Counted from the first letter of the stretch, positions 33,121 through 42,545 are shown. The stretch is 64,000 nt of DNA from DASWJZ01 sp963814905 (GCA_963814905.1 CAWFEM010000015.1:186001-250000); one strand, 5' to 3'. Numbers and translations: made by a program. Notes: generated by a model not told the origin, from the sequence alone.

Positions 33121-34733
33121 CCGCCCGTCGCAGATGGGCTCCCGCCTGCTCTCTCGGCGGCGGCGAGTATGATGTCAGCCCCTTTTTCGGCGACCATGAT
33201 GGTTGGGGCGTTGGTGTTCGCGCTGATTTCCAACGGCATCACCGAGGAATCGACGACGCGCAGCGCTTCAACGCCGTGCACGGCGAGCTGCGGTGACACA
33301 ACCGCGTGAGGGTCCGTGCCCATCTTACAGGTTCCGACCGGATGGTAGTCGGTCTTCGCCCACTGCCGTACATAGGCGCCGAGTTCTTCGTCGGTCTGTG
33401 CCTGTTCACCCGGCATACGCTCCCTTGCGAGGAACGGCTTGAACGCCGGCGCCGCCATGACCCTTCGAGCGAGCTTCAATCCCTCGATCGCCATGCGCCG
33501 GTCGTAGGGATCGGCAAGATAGTTGGGATCGATGAGCGGCGCGTCGGCCGGATCGGCGCTCCTGAGCGTGACCGTACCACGGCTGCGCGGTCGAAGCAGG
33601 TTGGAGTAGAGGCAAACGCCGTAACCCGGAATCCGCATCATGCCGTGGTCGACGACATAGGCGGGCAGGAAGTGAAGCTGGATGTCCGGCGACTGAGAGT
33701 CCTTGTCGACCGTCACGAAAGCGCCCGCCTCCACGATGTTGGTCGTCAACGGGCCGTTCTTGTAGAGCAGGTATTGCAGCGTCCACACCGCCTGCCGGAC
33801 ATATTGATCGACTCCGTAGTAGCTGTGCGGACCGTTGCAATCGTAGACGGTGTAGCAATCGAGATGATCCTGCAGATTGAGTCCGACGCCGGGCAAATCA
33901 GCCGCTACGGCGATGCCATGCCGGCGAAGCTCGTCGGCGGGGCCGATGCCTGAGAGCATGAGCAGCTTCGGCGAGCCGATGGCCCCGCTCGTGACGATAA
34001 CCTCCTGGCTCGCCATCGCCCGCTCAAGACCGCCGCCGTCCCGACGATATTCGACCCCGACCGCGCGACCCTTCTCAAGGATGATGCGGCTCGCTTGAGC
34101 GCGCGTGATCACGGTCAGGTTGGAGCGCTCCCGCGCGGGTCGGAGGTAGGACACGGCGGCGCTTCCGCGTCGACCATTCCGTGTCGTCGTCTGATGGTAG
34201 CCGACGCCTTCCTGCATCGCCCCGTTGAAGTCCGGATTATAGGGAATGCCGGCCTGCTGCGCGGCGCGAATGAAGGTTGCCGAGATCGGCAGCGGGCTGA
34301 TCGGATCGGAGACCGCAAGCGGTCCGTCCGTGCCGTGATAGCGGTTTGCGAAGCGGCGGTTGTTCTCCGCCTTGCGAAAGTACGGCAGCACCTCCTCGTA
34401 GGACCACCCCTCCGCGCCGCCGGCCGCCCAGCCGTCATAATCCAAGCGGTCGCCACGCGTGTAGATCATGGCGTTGATGGAGCTGCCGCCGCCGAGCGTC
34501 TTGCCCTGCGGATACCACATCTCCCGATTGTCGAGATGCGGCTGCGGCACCGTGCGATAGCCCCAATTGACGCGCGGCCCCGACAGCTTCGTGAAGCCGG
34601 CCGGAATGTGAATGAACGGATGGCTGTCGGGATAACCGGCCTCAAGCAGCAGGACGGACGCGCCGCGCTCGCTCAGCCGCGCGGCAAGCACGCAGCCGGC
34701 CGAGCCGCCGCCCGCGATAACGTAGTCGTACAT
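33117..34733 (-). CDS. GMC-family FAD-dependent oxidoreductase (choline dehydrogenase-like)
   Basis: A 538-residue glucose-methanol-choline oxidoreductase. The FAD motif is at the very N-terminus ('DYVIAGGGSAGCVLAARL'), followed by the GMC signatures 'GKTLGGGSSINAMIYTRG' and 'GAIGSPKLLMLSGIG'. The catalytic His is in 'YHPVGTCKMG' and the Asn in 'SANTNAPTIMVAEKG'. GMC enzymes oxidise primary or secondary alcohols and pass electrons to quinone or oxygen. ATG 34733 follows GGGAGGG at 7 bases. The family motifs do not separate choline from other alcohols, and the neighbours suggest a different substrate. A second GMC gene in the window (48262) has the same companions. Confidence 0.9.
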   Translation of the reverse strand: MYDYVIAGGGSAGCVLAARLSERGASVLLLEAGYPDSHPFIHIPAGFTKLSGPRVNWGYRTVPQPHLDNREMWYPQGKTLGGGSSINAMIYTRGDRLDYDGWAAGGAEGWSYEEVLPYFRKAENNRRFANRYHGTDGPLAVSDPISPLPISATFIRAAQQAGIPYNPDFNGAMQEGVGYHQTTTRNGRRGSAAVSYLRPARERSNLTVITRAQASRIILEKGRAVGVEYRRDGGGLERAMASQEVIVTSGAIGSPKLLMLSGIGPADELRRHGIAVAADLPGVGLNLQDHLDCYTVYDCNGPHSYYGVDQYVRQAVWTLQYLLYKNGPLTTNIVEAGAFVTVDKDSQSPDIQLHFLPAYVVDHGMMRIPGYGVCLYSNLLRPRSRGTVTLRSADPADAPLIDPNYLADPYDRRMAIEGLKLARRVMAAPAFKPFLARERMPGEQAQTDEELGAYVRQWAKTDYHPVGTCKMGTDPHAVVSPQLAVHGVEALRVVDSSVMPLEISANTNAPTIMVAEKGADIILAAAERAGGSPSATGG

Positions 34734-34762
34734 GCCGCGTCCCTCCCGCACCAAGCGGCCGT

Positions 34763-36311
34763 TCAGGCGACCGTCTCTGTCGCGCACTCGAAATAGCGCC
34801 GGTCCATGATCTTCGGCTCCCGCACGATCGGCGTGAAATCCATGCGATCCAGAATGTCGGCGCGCACGTCGACGCCGGGCGCCACCTCCGTAAGCGCGAC
34901 GCCTTCCGGGGTCAGCCGGAACACCGCGCGCTCGGTGACGTAGACGACGTCCTGGCCGCGCCGCCTCGCTTCCGCGCCGCTGAACGTGATGCCGCTGACG
35001 TGCGCGACAAGCTTCCTGATCTGCCCGTGCGCATCGATCCTGAGCTTGCCGTCATCGAGCGAAAGGCGCGTCCCCTTGGCATCAAAACTGCCGCAGAACA
35101 CGACCTTTCGCGCGCCCTGGGAGATGTCGATGAAGCCGCCCGGTCCGCTGATCTGACCACCGAAATGCGAGACGTTGACATTCCCCTCGCCGTCTATCTC
35201 GGCGAGGCCGAGAAAGGTCTGGTCGAGAAGGCCGCCGCTATAGAGGTCGAATTGCTGGTCGGAAGAAAGGATCGCCCCAGGGTTGGCGGCGATGCCGAAA
35301 AGATCCCCGGTCAGGAGCTGGCCACCGTGAATTCCCTGCTCGATCGTGAACCAGTAGCGCCCGCCGTCCGCGTTGCGGGCGATGACTTCCGCAACGCCCG
35401 CCGACATTCCGAATCCGAAATTCACCGTGGCGCCGTCGATCAACTCTTCGCTCGCCCTGAGCGCCACGACGCGACGGACAAGGTCGCCCGGTAGCTCCGG
35501 CAACGCCGTAGAGACTTCCGCGCCGAGGCCTGCAAGCGCGAGATCGTAAGGCCCGTGATAGGTCTGCTTCTGGTCGGGGCAGGCGACGACGTAGTCGACG
35601 AGATTGCCGGGAACCGTCACCTCGCGCGGGCGCAGACGCCCGGCCGGCACGATTTCGCGTACCTGCGCAAGGACGATTCCGCCGCAATGCTTCGCCGCCA
35701 GCGCGACCGAGTAGGAATCGAGGTCGGCCGGCTCCTCGACCGCGCTGATATTGCCGTTCGCGTCGGCGAACGTGCCTCTGATCACGCCGACTTGCACCGG
35801 GAAGGGCCGGTAGCGCAGCACGTCCTGACCGTCGATCTGCATGAGTTCGACGAGCGGCTCGACAGCGGCGGCATTGCAACGCCCGCCCTGCTGGCGCGGG
35901 TCGACGAAGGTGCCCAGCCCGACATGGGTGAAAAGGCCTGGCCGACCAGCGCCGATCTCGCGAAAGAGATGAGTCAATGCGCCGGAGGGAAGGCAATACG
36001 CCTCGATGCGGTTCTCCTCCGCCAATTTCAGCATCTTCGGCGACCAGATCCAGTGGCCGCCGATCTACCCGCTTCACCATGCCCTCGTGAGCGAAGCGAT
36101 TAACGCCGGTTTGCCGCCGGTCTCCAAGGCCGAGCGCGTGCACCAGCGTCAGATCGCGGGGGTAGCCGGTTGCGAGAAACAACTCTTCGAAGTCGCGAAA
36201 GATCTCGTCGGGCTCGAGCAAACCTCCGCCGGCGCCGGACACGGCGACGACGGCCCCGTCCTCAAGGTCGGCGAGCCGGCGCTTCAGATCTTCGTGGCTG
36301 ACGATCTTCAT
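34763..36311 (-). pseudogene. Acyl-CoA:acetate/3-ketoacid CoA-transferase, interrupted by a frameshift
   Basis: A large CoA-transferase (fused alpha-beta type) encoded in two frames. The first frame (from ATG 36311) gives 'LEDGAVVAVSGAGGGLLEPDEI' and 'RFAHEGMVKRV', then loses similarity. The second frame resumes with 'GGHWIWSPKMLKLAEENRI' and runs to the end. One extra base near 36070 accounts for the break; corrected, the protein is about 515 residues, like the intact paralogue at 50697. The catalytic Glu is expected in the beta half near 'YWFTIEQGIHGG'. It lies 40 bp after the LacI-family gene and upstream of the GMC gene. It is either truly inactivated or a sequence error. Confidence 0.82.
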
Positions 36312-36351
36312 TCACGAATTCCGACAGACGCTGCGGAGGAAGCCTGGCACG

Positions 36352-37479
36352 TCACGAGATCACCGTCCCGTCCTCGGGGGCGGCCTCCTCCGCCGCACCG
36401 AGGATCGGCGGGCGCGCCGTCGTCGACGCAGAGCCAACCGTCTCGATCTCATGTCCAGGCGTGCAGCCGCAGGAACGGCGCACGCAGAGGCGCGGCTCGA
36501 TGATCATTGCGACACGTTGTGCGGGCTCGGGCGGCTTGGCGTCGGCAGCGACGATCCGGTCGATCAGCAGACGCGCCGCATGCTGGCCGATGACGAAGCC
36601 ATGGCCGTCGACACTCGTCAGCGGCACGAGCGATATTTCGCCGAAGGGGACGTTGTCGAAGCCGATGATCGCCAGACGTTCAGGCACCGCCCATCCAGCC
36701 TGGTGGCAGGCTTTCAGAACGCCGAAGGCAAGATTGTCGGTCGCCGCGAACACCGCGGTGGGCGGATCCGCCAGCGCCATCAGATTGCGGGCGGCCGCGC
36801 AGCCGGAGTCGACGTCCAGGAGCTCCGTCGAGACGCACAGGCGCGGATCCGGCTCTATGCCGGCGCGCTGAAGCGCGTCGCGATAGCCGGCGAGACGTTC
36901 CTGGAAGTTCACGATGCTGAGCGGGCCGCCAACAAAGGCGATCCGCTTATGGCCGTGGGCGAGGAGATGGTCCACCGCCATTCCGGCGCCGCGAAAGCTG
37001 TCGAACACGACATAGTCGACATCGGCGTCCTTGAGGTTGCGGCTCGCAAGGATCACCTGCGTTCCATCGCGCGCCAGCTTGGTGACCTCGCGGTCGGCCA
37101 TTCGCACCGAGGCAAAGACGATGCCGTCGACCTGCTGCTGGCGCATCGCCTGCACGATCGGACGTTCCTTCTTCGGCTCGCCGTCGGTGCTCGCCAGCAG
37201 CAGCGTGTAGTCCTTTGCAGCCGCCGCCTCCGCGACCCCGCGTATCAGCTCGGCGTAGAACGGATTGCCGATATTGGCGACAACCACGCCGATGCAGTGG
37301 CTGCGCCGCCGGCTCAACCCCTGCGCCACCCGATTGGGCTCGAATTGCAGGCGCTCGATCACCGCTGCGATGCGGCGGCGCGTCTCCTCCGCAACATAGG
37401 GAGCGCCGTTCAGAAACTTCGAAACCGTCGCTTTCGAGACCCCCGCCTCCCGCGCAACATCATTGATCGTCGCGTGCAT
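36352..37479 (-). CDS. LacI-family transcriptional regulator
   Basis: A 375-residue LacI/GalR regulator. The N-terminal helix-turn-helix is 'ATINDVAREAGVSKATVSKF', followed by the hinge helix region 'NRVAQGLSRRRSHCIGVV'. The sugar-binding-protein-like core includes 'IGNPFYAELIRGVAEAA' and 'IIGFDNVPFGE'. The C-terminal tail (about 40 residues) is unusually long and contains 'CVRRSCGCTPG'. It heads the CoA-transferase-GMC-AroE operon and faces the second ribose-type importer. AGGAGG lies 4 bases before the ATG. Five GAAACCGGTTTC-like sites around this gene and the enoyl-CoA hydratase gene are its probable operators. Confidence 0.92.
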   Translation of the reverse strand: MHATINDVAREAGVSKATVSKFLNGAPYVAEETRRRIAAVIERLQFEPNRVAQGLSRRRSHCIGVVVANIGNPFYAELIRGVAEAAAAKDYTLLLASTDGEPKKERPIVQAMRQQQVDGIVFASVRMADREVTKLARDGTQVILASRNLKDADVDYVVFDSFRGAGMAVDHLLAHGHKRIAFVGGPLSIVNFQERLAGYRDALQRAGIEPDPRLCVSTELLDVDSGCAAARNLMALADPPTAVFAATDNLAFGVLKACHQAGWAVPERLAIIGFDNVPFGEISLVPLTSVDGHGFVIGQHAARLLIDRIVAADAKPPEPAQRVAMIIEPRLCVRRSCGCTPGHEIETVGSASTTARPPILGAAEEAAPEDGTVIS

Positions 37480-37519
37480 TCTTCCTCCTCATCGGCTTTT
37501 AGCATGCCGAAACCACGAT

Positions 37520-37532
37520 GGAAACCGGTTCC
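37520..37532. promoter_or_regulatory. LacI-type operator GGAAACCGGTTCC
   Basis: An inverted repeat centred on AACCGGTT, 40 bp upstream of the LacI-family start codon on its own side of the divergent promoter. The position fits autoregulation. Confidence 0.6.
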
Positions 37533-37589
37533 TTTTTTTGCTTCAACTTCATACCCTCTTGTCCAGCAAACCCCAGGTCTGCTAGGGTA

Positions 37590-37617
37590 GAAACCGGTAT
37601 CATAACGAACCGGTATC
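37590..37617. promoter_or_regulatory. Tandem LacI-type operators GAAACCGGTATC and CGAACCGGTATC
   Basis: Two sites (37590-37601 and 37606-37617) with centres 16 bp apart lie 18 bp before the start of the binding-protein gene. Together with the site at 37520 they bracket the divergent promoter, a layout suited to repression by the neighbouring LacI-family protein. Confidence 0.6.
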
Positions 37618-37635
37618 CTAGGGAAGGAATTAGAC

Positions 37636-38709
37636 ATGTACCAGCAGCTTTGCGGAAGAGCGCTGCGGGCAGGCTCGGCCGTCCGCATCATCGCGGCGGG
37701 CTTGGCGGTCGGCATGGGTGTATCGGCAGCGAGCGCCGCCGACGCCTACACGTACAACTCGGACTCTCCGGATGCGACCAGCGTCTTCGGCGCGGATTTC
37801 GCCAAGTCCATGGGGCCTTTCGAGCAGAAGCCCGGCATCACGATTGGCGTCGTCCTGAAGACGCTGAACAATCAGTATTGGCAGGGCATCCAGAGCGGCG
37901 TCGACGCGGCGGCCAAGGCGTTCAATGTCGAGGTCACGGTGCAGGCGGCGAGCACCGAATCGTCCGCGACCCAGCAGCTCACAATCGCGCAGACGCTTTT
38001 CGGCAAAGGCTTTGACGCCTTCATTCTCTCGCCTGAGGCGACGTCGAACCTGATCCCGGCGCTGGAACAGATGAAAGCGGCTGGGCTGCCGGTGATCAAC
38101 ACCGACGATGCGCGCATCGCGGCGACCGTCTATGTGGGGCCGTCGCATGAACTCGACGGCTCGCAGGCAGCGGATTTCATCGCAGAGAACCTGCCGGAGG
38201 GCGGAAAGGTTGCGCAGATCGAAGGCCAGGCAGGGTCGAGCGCAGCAATCTTGCGTATCAAGGGGTTCAATGAGGGAGTCGCCAAGCACTCGAACCTGGA
38301 GCTGGTCGCGAGCGTGCCGGGAAACTGGGACGGCGCGCAGGCCTACAACGCCACGCAGAATCTCCTGCAGAAGTATCCCGATCTGAAAGGGATCTACGCG
38401 AATAACGACACCATGGCCGTCGGCGCCGCGAAGGCCGTCTCCGATGCGGGCTTGGCGGGCAAGGTCATCATCGTCGGCACCGACGGTATCCCGGCGGCAA
38501 TGGACGCCATCCAGAAGGGCACGATGGCCGCGACCATCACGCCCCTTCCCTATTACCAGGGATATTGGTCTGTTGAAGCAGCAGTCCGGCTTCTCAGCGG
38601 CCAGAAGGTGCCCGACTGGATCGTCGCGCCCGCGCAGCTCATTACCAAGGACAATATGAGCACCTTTTTCGACGACAAGTACGACGTGAAGGCCGGTCTC
38701 TACGAATAG
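37636..38709 (+). CDS. Sugar ABC transporter substrate-binding protein (RbsB type)
   Basis: A 357-residue periplasmic type-I binding protein. A Sec signal peptide is clear: 'RIIAAGLAVGMGVSAASAAD', with cleavage after the Ala-Ser-Ala-Ala run. The mature part includes 'GITIGVVLKTLNNQYWQGI' and 'YANNDTMAVGAAKAVSDAG' (second-lobe ligand region) and 'IVGTDGIPAAMDAIQKG', typical of RbsB/xylose-type proteins. AAGGA lies 7 bases before the ATG. It is the first gene of the module II importer operon. The ligand is unknown, presumably the substrate for the divergent oxidoreductases. Confidence 0.9.
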   Translation: MYQQLCGRALRAGSAVRIIAAGLAVGMGVSAASAADAYTYNSDSPDATSVFGADFAKSMGPFEQKPGITIGVVLKTLNNQYWQGIQSGVDAAAKAFNVEVTVQAASTESSATQQLTIAQTLFGKGFDAFILSPEATSNLIPALEQMKAAGLPVINTDDARIAATVYVGPSHELDGSQAADFIAENLPEGGKVAQIEGQAGSSAAILRIKGFNEGVAKHSNLELVASVPGNWDGAQAYNATQNLLQKYPDLKGIYANNDTMAVGAAKAVSDAGLAGKVIIVGTDGIPAAMDAIQKGTMAATITPLPYYQGYWSVEAAVRLLSGQKVPDWIVAPAQLITKDNMSTFFDDKYDVKAGLYE

Positions 38710-38722
38710 AGAGGTCGACGCA

Positions 38723-40250
38723 ATGACGTCGGCGGCACCGGTCCGAACCTTCGACCGCCCCGCGCCTCCGGTCCTGGAGCTGCGGGGCGTCGGCAAGAGC
38801 TACGCCGGCGTCAAAGCTTTGGATGACGTGTCGATCGCCGTTTACGCTGGTGAGCTGCACGCGCTCGTCGGCGAGAACGGTGCCGGCAAGTCGACGCTGC
38901 TCAAGGTCATCTTCGGCGCGCACAAGGCAGATTCCGGCTCGCTGCTCCTGAACGGCGAGCCGGCCGCGCTGAAGAACCCCGCCGATGCGCTCCACCGCGG
39001 CATTTCAATGGTGCATCAGGAGCTCAGCCTCGTTCCGCAGCTCTCCGCCGTGCAGAACATCGTTCTCGGGCGCGAACGCAGCCGCGCCGGACTGATCGAC
39101 TGGGCGCATGCTCGCCGCACCGCCGTCGCGGCTCTCGACCGGCTCGACTTCCAGGGCGATCCGGATGCCCCGGTCAAACATCTTCGCGTCGCCCAGCAGC
39201 AGATCGTCGAGCTGGCGCGCGCGGTTGCGATGGACGCGCGGATCATCATCCTCGACGAGCCCACGGCAAGCCTCAGCTTGCACGAATCGGAGAAGCTCTT
39301 CGATATCCTGCGTGAGCTGCGCGCCGGCGGTCACGCGCTTGTCTACGTCTCACACCGGCTTGCCGAAGTGTTCGACCTTGCCGATCGGGCGACGGGTACT
39401 GAAAGACGGAAAGCTCGTCGGGACGCTGATGCGCGGTCCCGACCTGACCGAGAAGAACCTGGTTCGCATGATGGTCGGGCGGAGCCTCGACGACATCGAC
39501 GTCGCCGCAGTGGATGCGGGCGAGCCCATGCTTCGCGTGGCTGCCCTGACAAGACGCGGCGTGTTCCACGACGTGAACCTCGTCGTGCGACGCCGCGAGA
39601 TCGTCGGGATGGCCGGCATGGTCGGCTCTGGCCGCACCGAGGTGGCGCGCGCCATCATCGGCGCCGACAAGTCCGACGGTGGGAGTATCGAGGTGTCGGG
39701 ACGACGATTAAAGCTCCGCTCGCCGGCCGATGCGATCCGTGCCGGCATCGCGTTTCTCACCGAGGACCGCAAGCAGCAGGGGCTGGTCTTGCACATGTCG
39801 GTCGCAAGCAACGCGACGCTCGCGAAGCTCAAGACCAGATTCGGCCTGATCAACCGCCGGAGCCAGCGCAACACGGCGCAGGAAATCCTGGCGCGGATCC
39901 ATGCGCCGATCCCCGTTTCCCGGCTTGCGAGCGAGTTGAGCGGGGGCACGCAGCAGAAGGTCGTGCTCGCCAAGTGGCTCCTGACGAAAAGCGATATCTT
40001 CATCTTCGACGAGCCGACGCGCGGAATCGATGTCGGCGCGAAGGCGGAAATTTACCAGCTCATGCGCGGACTGGCGAACGCCGGCGCCGCCATCCTGATG
40101 ATATCGTCCGAGTTGCCGGAGCTGCTGCTTATGAGCGATCGAGTCCTGGTGATGCGCGCCGGCAGCATCGTGGCGGAGATGCCGAGGGCGGAGGCGACCG
40201 AAGAGCGGATCGTCGCGCTCGCAAGCGGAGGCGAGGAATGGATCCCGTAG
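38723..40250 (+). pseudogene. Sugar ABC transporter ATP-binding protein (RbsA type), interrupted by a frameshift
   Basis: The two-NBD ATPase of the module II importer, encoded in two frames. Frame one from ATG 38723 gives all of NBD1: Walker A 'GENGAGKSTLLK', signature 'LRVAQQQIVELAR' and Walker B 'IIILDEPTASLS'. Similarity stops at 'FDLADRAT' near 39390. There one extra G (ACGGGTACTG instead of ACGGTACTG) shifts the frame, and the second frame continues 'VLKDGKLVGTLMRG' into NBD2 ('LSGGTQQKVVLAK', 'FDEPTRGIDVGAK'). Corrected length is about 508 residues, normal for RbsA. Unlike the other two ATPases of this class here, NBD2 keeps its catalytic Glu. If the shift is real, this importer lacks a working ATPase. 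Confidence 0.85.
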
Positions 40251-41245
40251 TCATGGCAGAGCCGCGAGAGCGAGCGTCGGGACGGTCGTCGGCCGCCTTG
40301 TCGGGGGCGCTTCTGCGCCATGTTTTGAAGTCCCGCGAGATCGGGATCTTCACGGCGCTCGTCGTCACCATTCTCGTGTTCTCACTCCTCGATCGCGCCT
40401 TCCTGAGCGGCTACAACCTGATCAACATCGTCCTGCAGTCTTCCGTGACGGCGATCCTTGCGATCGCTTCCACGTTCGTAATCATCACGGCGGGGATCGA
40501 CCTTTCGGTCGGCTCGACGCTTGCCGTTGCCGCCGTCAGCTCCGGATTGCTGCTCGTCAACGGGTTTTCCTTTCCCGTGGTCTTCGGCGGCACGCTCGGG
40601 ATCGGGCTGGTCGCCGGCGCGATCAACGGGCTGCTGACGACACTGACCGGGATCACGCCCTTCGTCGTCACGCTCGGGACGATGAGCATCTTTTCCGGTT
40701 TCGCCCTGATCCTTGCCGGCGGGCAGACCGTCTACGGCGTCCCGCACGCCTTCAACGAAGCGCTCGCGGGAAGCATCGGACCGATCCCGATCCCCGTCAT
40801 TATCGCGGTCGCGGTCATGGTGGTTTCGGCCTTTGTGCTCCGCCGGACCAAGCTCGGGGAATACATCATTGCGATCGGCGGCAATCGAGAGGTGGCGCGG
40901 CTCGCCGGAATCAACGTCGTCGCCTACACGACGGCGGCCTATGCAATCGCCGGCATGCTCGCGGCGCTTGCCGGCATGGTGACGGTGGCGCGGCTTGGCG
41001 CCGCCGACCCGATTCTCGGCAAGGACCTGCTGCTGCCATGCATCGCCGCGGCCGTCATGGGCGGCGCCAATTTGATGGGTGGCGAAGGGAGCATGGTGGG
41101 CGCTCTGATCGGCGCCGTGCTGATCGCCACGCTGCAAGCCGGCCTGACGTTCCTCAACGTGCAGGCGTTCTACCAGGAAGTCGCCGTCGGATTCGTCATC
41201 ATCTTCGCGCTCCTCTTCAACCGCCTTCAGCGCAGACAATCCTAG
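40238..41245 (+). CDS. Sugar ABC transporter permease (RbsC type)
   Basis: A 335-residue permease of the RbsC family with 'FVIITAGIDLSVGSTLA', 'ITPFVVTLGTMSIFSG' and 'AAVMGGANLMGGEGSM'. ATG 40238 has GGAGG 6 bases upstream and overlaps the end of the ATPase gene by 13 bases. Because of the ATPase frameshift, one frame is open from 38723 through to this permease; that apparent 840-residue fusion is not real. Confidence 0.92.
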   Translation: MDPVVMAEPRERASGRSSAALSGALLRHVLKSREIGIFTALVVTILVFSLLDRAFLSGYNLINIVLQSSVTAILAIASTFVIITAGIDLSVGSTLAVAAVSSGLLLVNGFSFPVVFGGTLGIGLVAGAINGLLTTLTGITPFVVTLGTMSIFSGFALILAGGQTVYGVPHAFNEALAGSIGPIPIPVIIAVAVMVVSAFVLRRTKLGEYIIAIGGNREVARLAGINVVAYTTAAYAIAGMLAALAGMVTVARLGAADPILGKDLLLPCIAAAVMGGANLMGGEGSMVGALIGAVLIATLQAGLTFLNVQAFYQEVAVGFVIIFALLFNRLQRRQS

Positions 41246-41284
41246 GAGCGCGCGGCGTTCGTAGCGCTGTTGCCGCAGTCGTTC

Positions 41285-42064
41285 TCAGCGGTCGGAGAAG
41301 ATCGGCGGCCGCTTTTCCGTGAAGCTCGCAACACCTTCCTTGGCGTCCGCGGTCGAGGCGGCGAGCGCGCCGGCGATGCCGTCGATCCCGCTTGCGCTTT
41401 CCTCCCCCTCGGCGGCATTGATCAGCGTCTTGGCAAGCTGCACGGCAATGGGCGCGCGTGAGGCAATCAGCGCCGCGATCGCCTGCGCACGCTGAAGCGC
41501 CGATCCCGTCGGCACGACCTCGTCCACAAGCCCGGCAGAAAGCGCGGCATCGGCGGTGATCAGCTCGCCCGTCAGCGCAAGTCGCCTGACGATGCGCGAT
41601 CCGGCGCGGCGCACCAGACGCTGCGTGCCGGACCAGCCGGGAACGATCCCGATCGTCACCTCCGGCAGTCCCAGCTTGGCGTGCGCCTCGGCAATCCGGA
41701 TGTCGGCCGTCGCAGCCATTTCCAGACCGCCGCCGAGCGCGTGTCCATTGATCGCGGCGATCAGCGGCTGGCGAAGCCGCGCCAGCCGATCGAAGACGCG
41801 ATGACCGTCGCGCACCCAGCGCCGCCACATGTCGAGCGGCGTCAGCGCACCCCATTCGGCAATGTCAGCGCCGGCGCAGAAGGCGCGCGGACCGCTGCCG
41901 GTGAGGATGGCCACGCGCACGTCCTTCTCCCGCTCTATTCGGTCAGCGGTCTCCGCCAGCGCCTCCAGCATAGAGCCGGTCAAAGCGTTCAGCTTTTCGG
42001 ACCGATCGAGGGTAACGATTGCGATCGCTCCGTCGACGGTGAGTTTCACGGCGGCGTCAGTCAT
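41285..42064 (-). CDS. Enoyl-CoA hydratase/isomerase family protein
   Basis: A 259-residue crotonase-fold protein. Oxyanion-hole segments are 'AFCAGADIAEWG' and 'INGHALGGGLEMAATADI'; the catalytic helix region is 'AKLGLPEVTIGIVPGWSGTQR', where the Glu of a hydratase is present ('PEV'). ATG 42064 (AGGAG at 9 bases) is chosen over the upstream ATG at 42142, because a GAAACCGGTTTC operator lies between them. It is convergent with the importer and shares the operator type of the LacI regulon, so it belongs functionally to module II and implies CoA-ester intermediates. Confidence 0.88.
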   Translation of the reverse strand: MTDAAVKLTVDGAIAIVTLDRSEKLNALTGSMLEALAETADRIEREKDVRVAILTGSGPRAFCAGADIAEWGALTPLDMWRRWVRDGHRVFDRLARLRQPLIAAINGHALGGGLEMAATADIRIAEAHAKLGLPEVTIGIVPGWSGTQRLVRRAGSRIVRRLALTGELITADAALSAGLVDEVVPTGSALQRAQAIAALIASRAPIAVQLAKTLINAAEGEESASGIDGIAGALAASTADAKEGVASFTEKRPPIFSDR

Positions 42065-42121
42065 CGCCCAGCTCCTGCGGCTCCTCGCTTCCTTGTTTCT
42101 TATACCGGAGCTTCTAAAAGA

Positions 42122-42133
42122 GAAACCGGTTTC
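42122..42133. promoter_or_regulatory. LacI-type operator GAAACCGGTTTC (perfect palindrome)
   Basis: A perfect 12-base palindrome, 58 bp upstream of the enoyl-CoA hydratase start. It is the best-conserved member of the family found around the LacI-family gene. Confidence 0.65.
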
Positions 42134-42190
42134 CTTCATCATTATGTGGATTCAGCCGGAGTTATAGGCGCGTCGGAATCATCCTCACAT

Positions 42191-42202
42191 GAAACCGGTC
42201 TC
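42191..42202. promoter_or_regulatory. LacI-type operator GAAACCGGTCTC
   Basis: A second site, matching GAAACCGGTTTC in 11 of 12 bases, 69 bp from the first. The distance would allow DNA looping or cooperative binding at the hydratase promoter. Confidence 0.55.
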
Positions 42203-42487
42203 TTATGGATGCGATGGATCGACACTCGTCGCTGCGCCGCGTCGTCCGTGTGGATAGTGGCCTCCCACTGCCTTGAGCAAATACCCGAGATTCCTGCCAG
42301 CCCGACGAAATCGATGCCCCTCGCTCATCGTCGCCTCAGGAACGGAGAGACGGTCTGCCTCAAGCTCTTGCCGCCTGTGATGAACCGCTCACCGTCGCTT
42401 CGAGCGTCACGGCGTTCCTGAGGCGCTAGCGGCACATCATTGACGGTCGCTCATGCGTTGACGCCGGGTGGGCTCAGTTATACAAAT

Positions 42488-42506
42488 AACAAGTTAGTTA
42501 GTTGTT
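42488..42506. promoter_or_regulatory. TetR-type operator containing AGTTAGTTGTT
   Basis: An AT-rich site 40 bp before the module III importer start. Its 11-mer AGTTAGTTGTT (42496-42506) is repeated exactly at 50004-50014 beside the TetR-family gene and in 9 of 11 bases at 52320-52330. Confidence 0.55.
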
Positions 42507-42545
42507 GCGCCACCCTGACGGCGCCTCCCGGGAGGAGACATTCAC

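Larger units (their letters stand above)
42065..42545. other. Divergent intergenic region between modules II and III
   Basis: No convincing gene is seen in these 481 bases. They contain two LacI-type sites (42122-42133, 42191-42202) on the hydratase side and one TetR-type site (42488-42506) on the importer side. This marks the border between two regulons. Confidence 0.65.

Noticed and set aside
38723..41245. An 840-codon open frame that looks like an ATPase-permease fusion
   Set aside because: The middle third has no similarity to anything and is arginine-rich; NBD2 is complete in another frame. It results from the one-base frame change near 39390 in GC-rich DNA.
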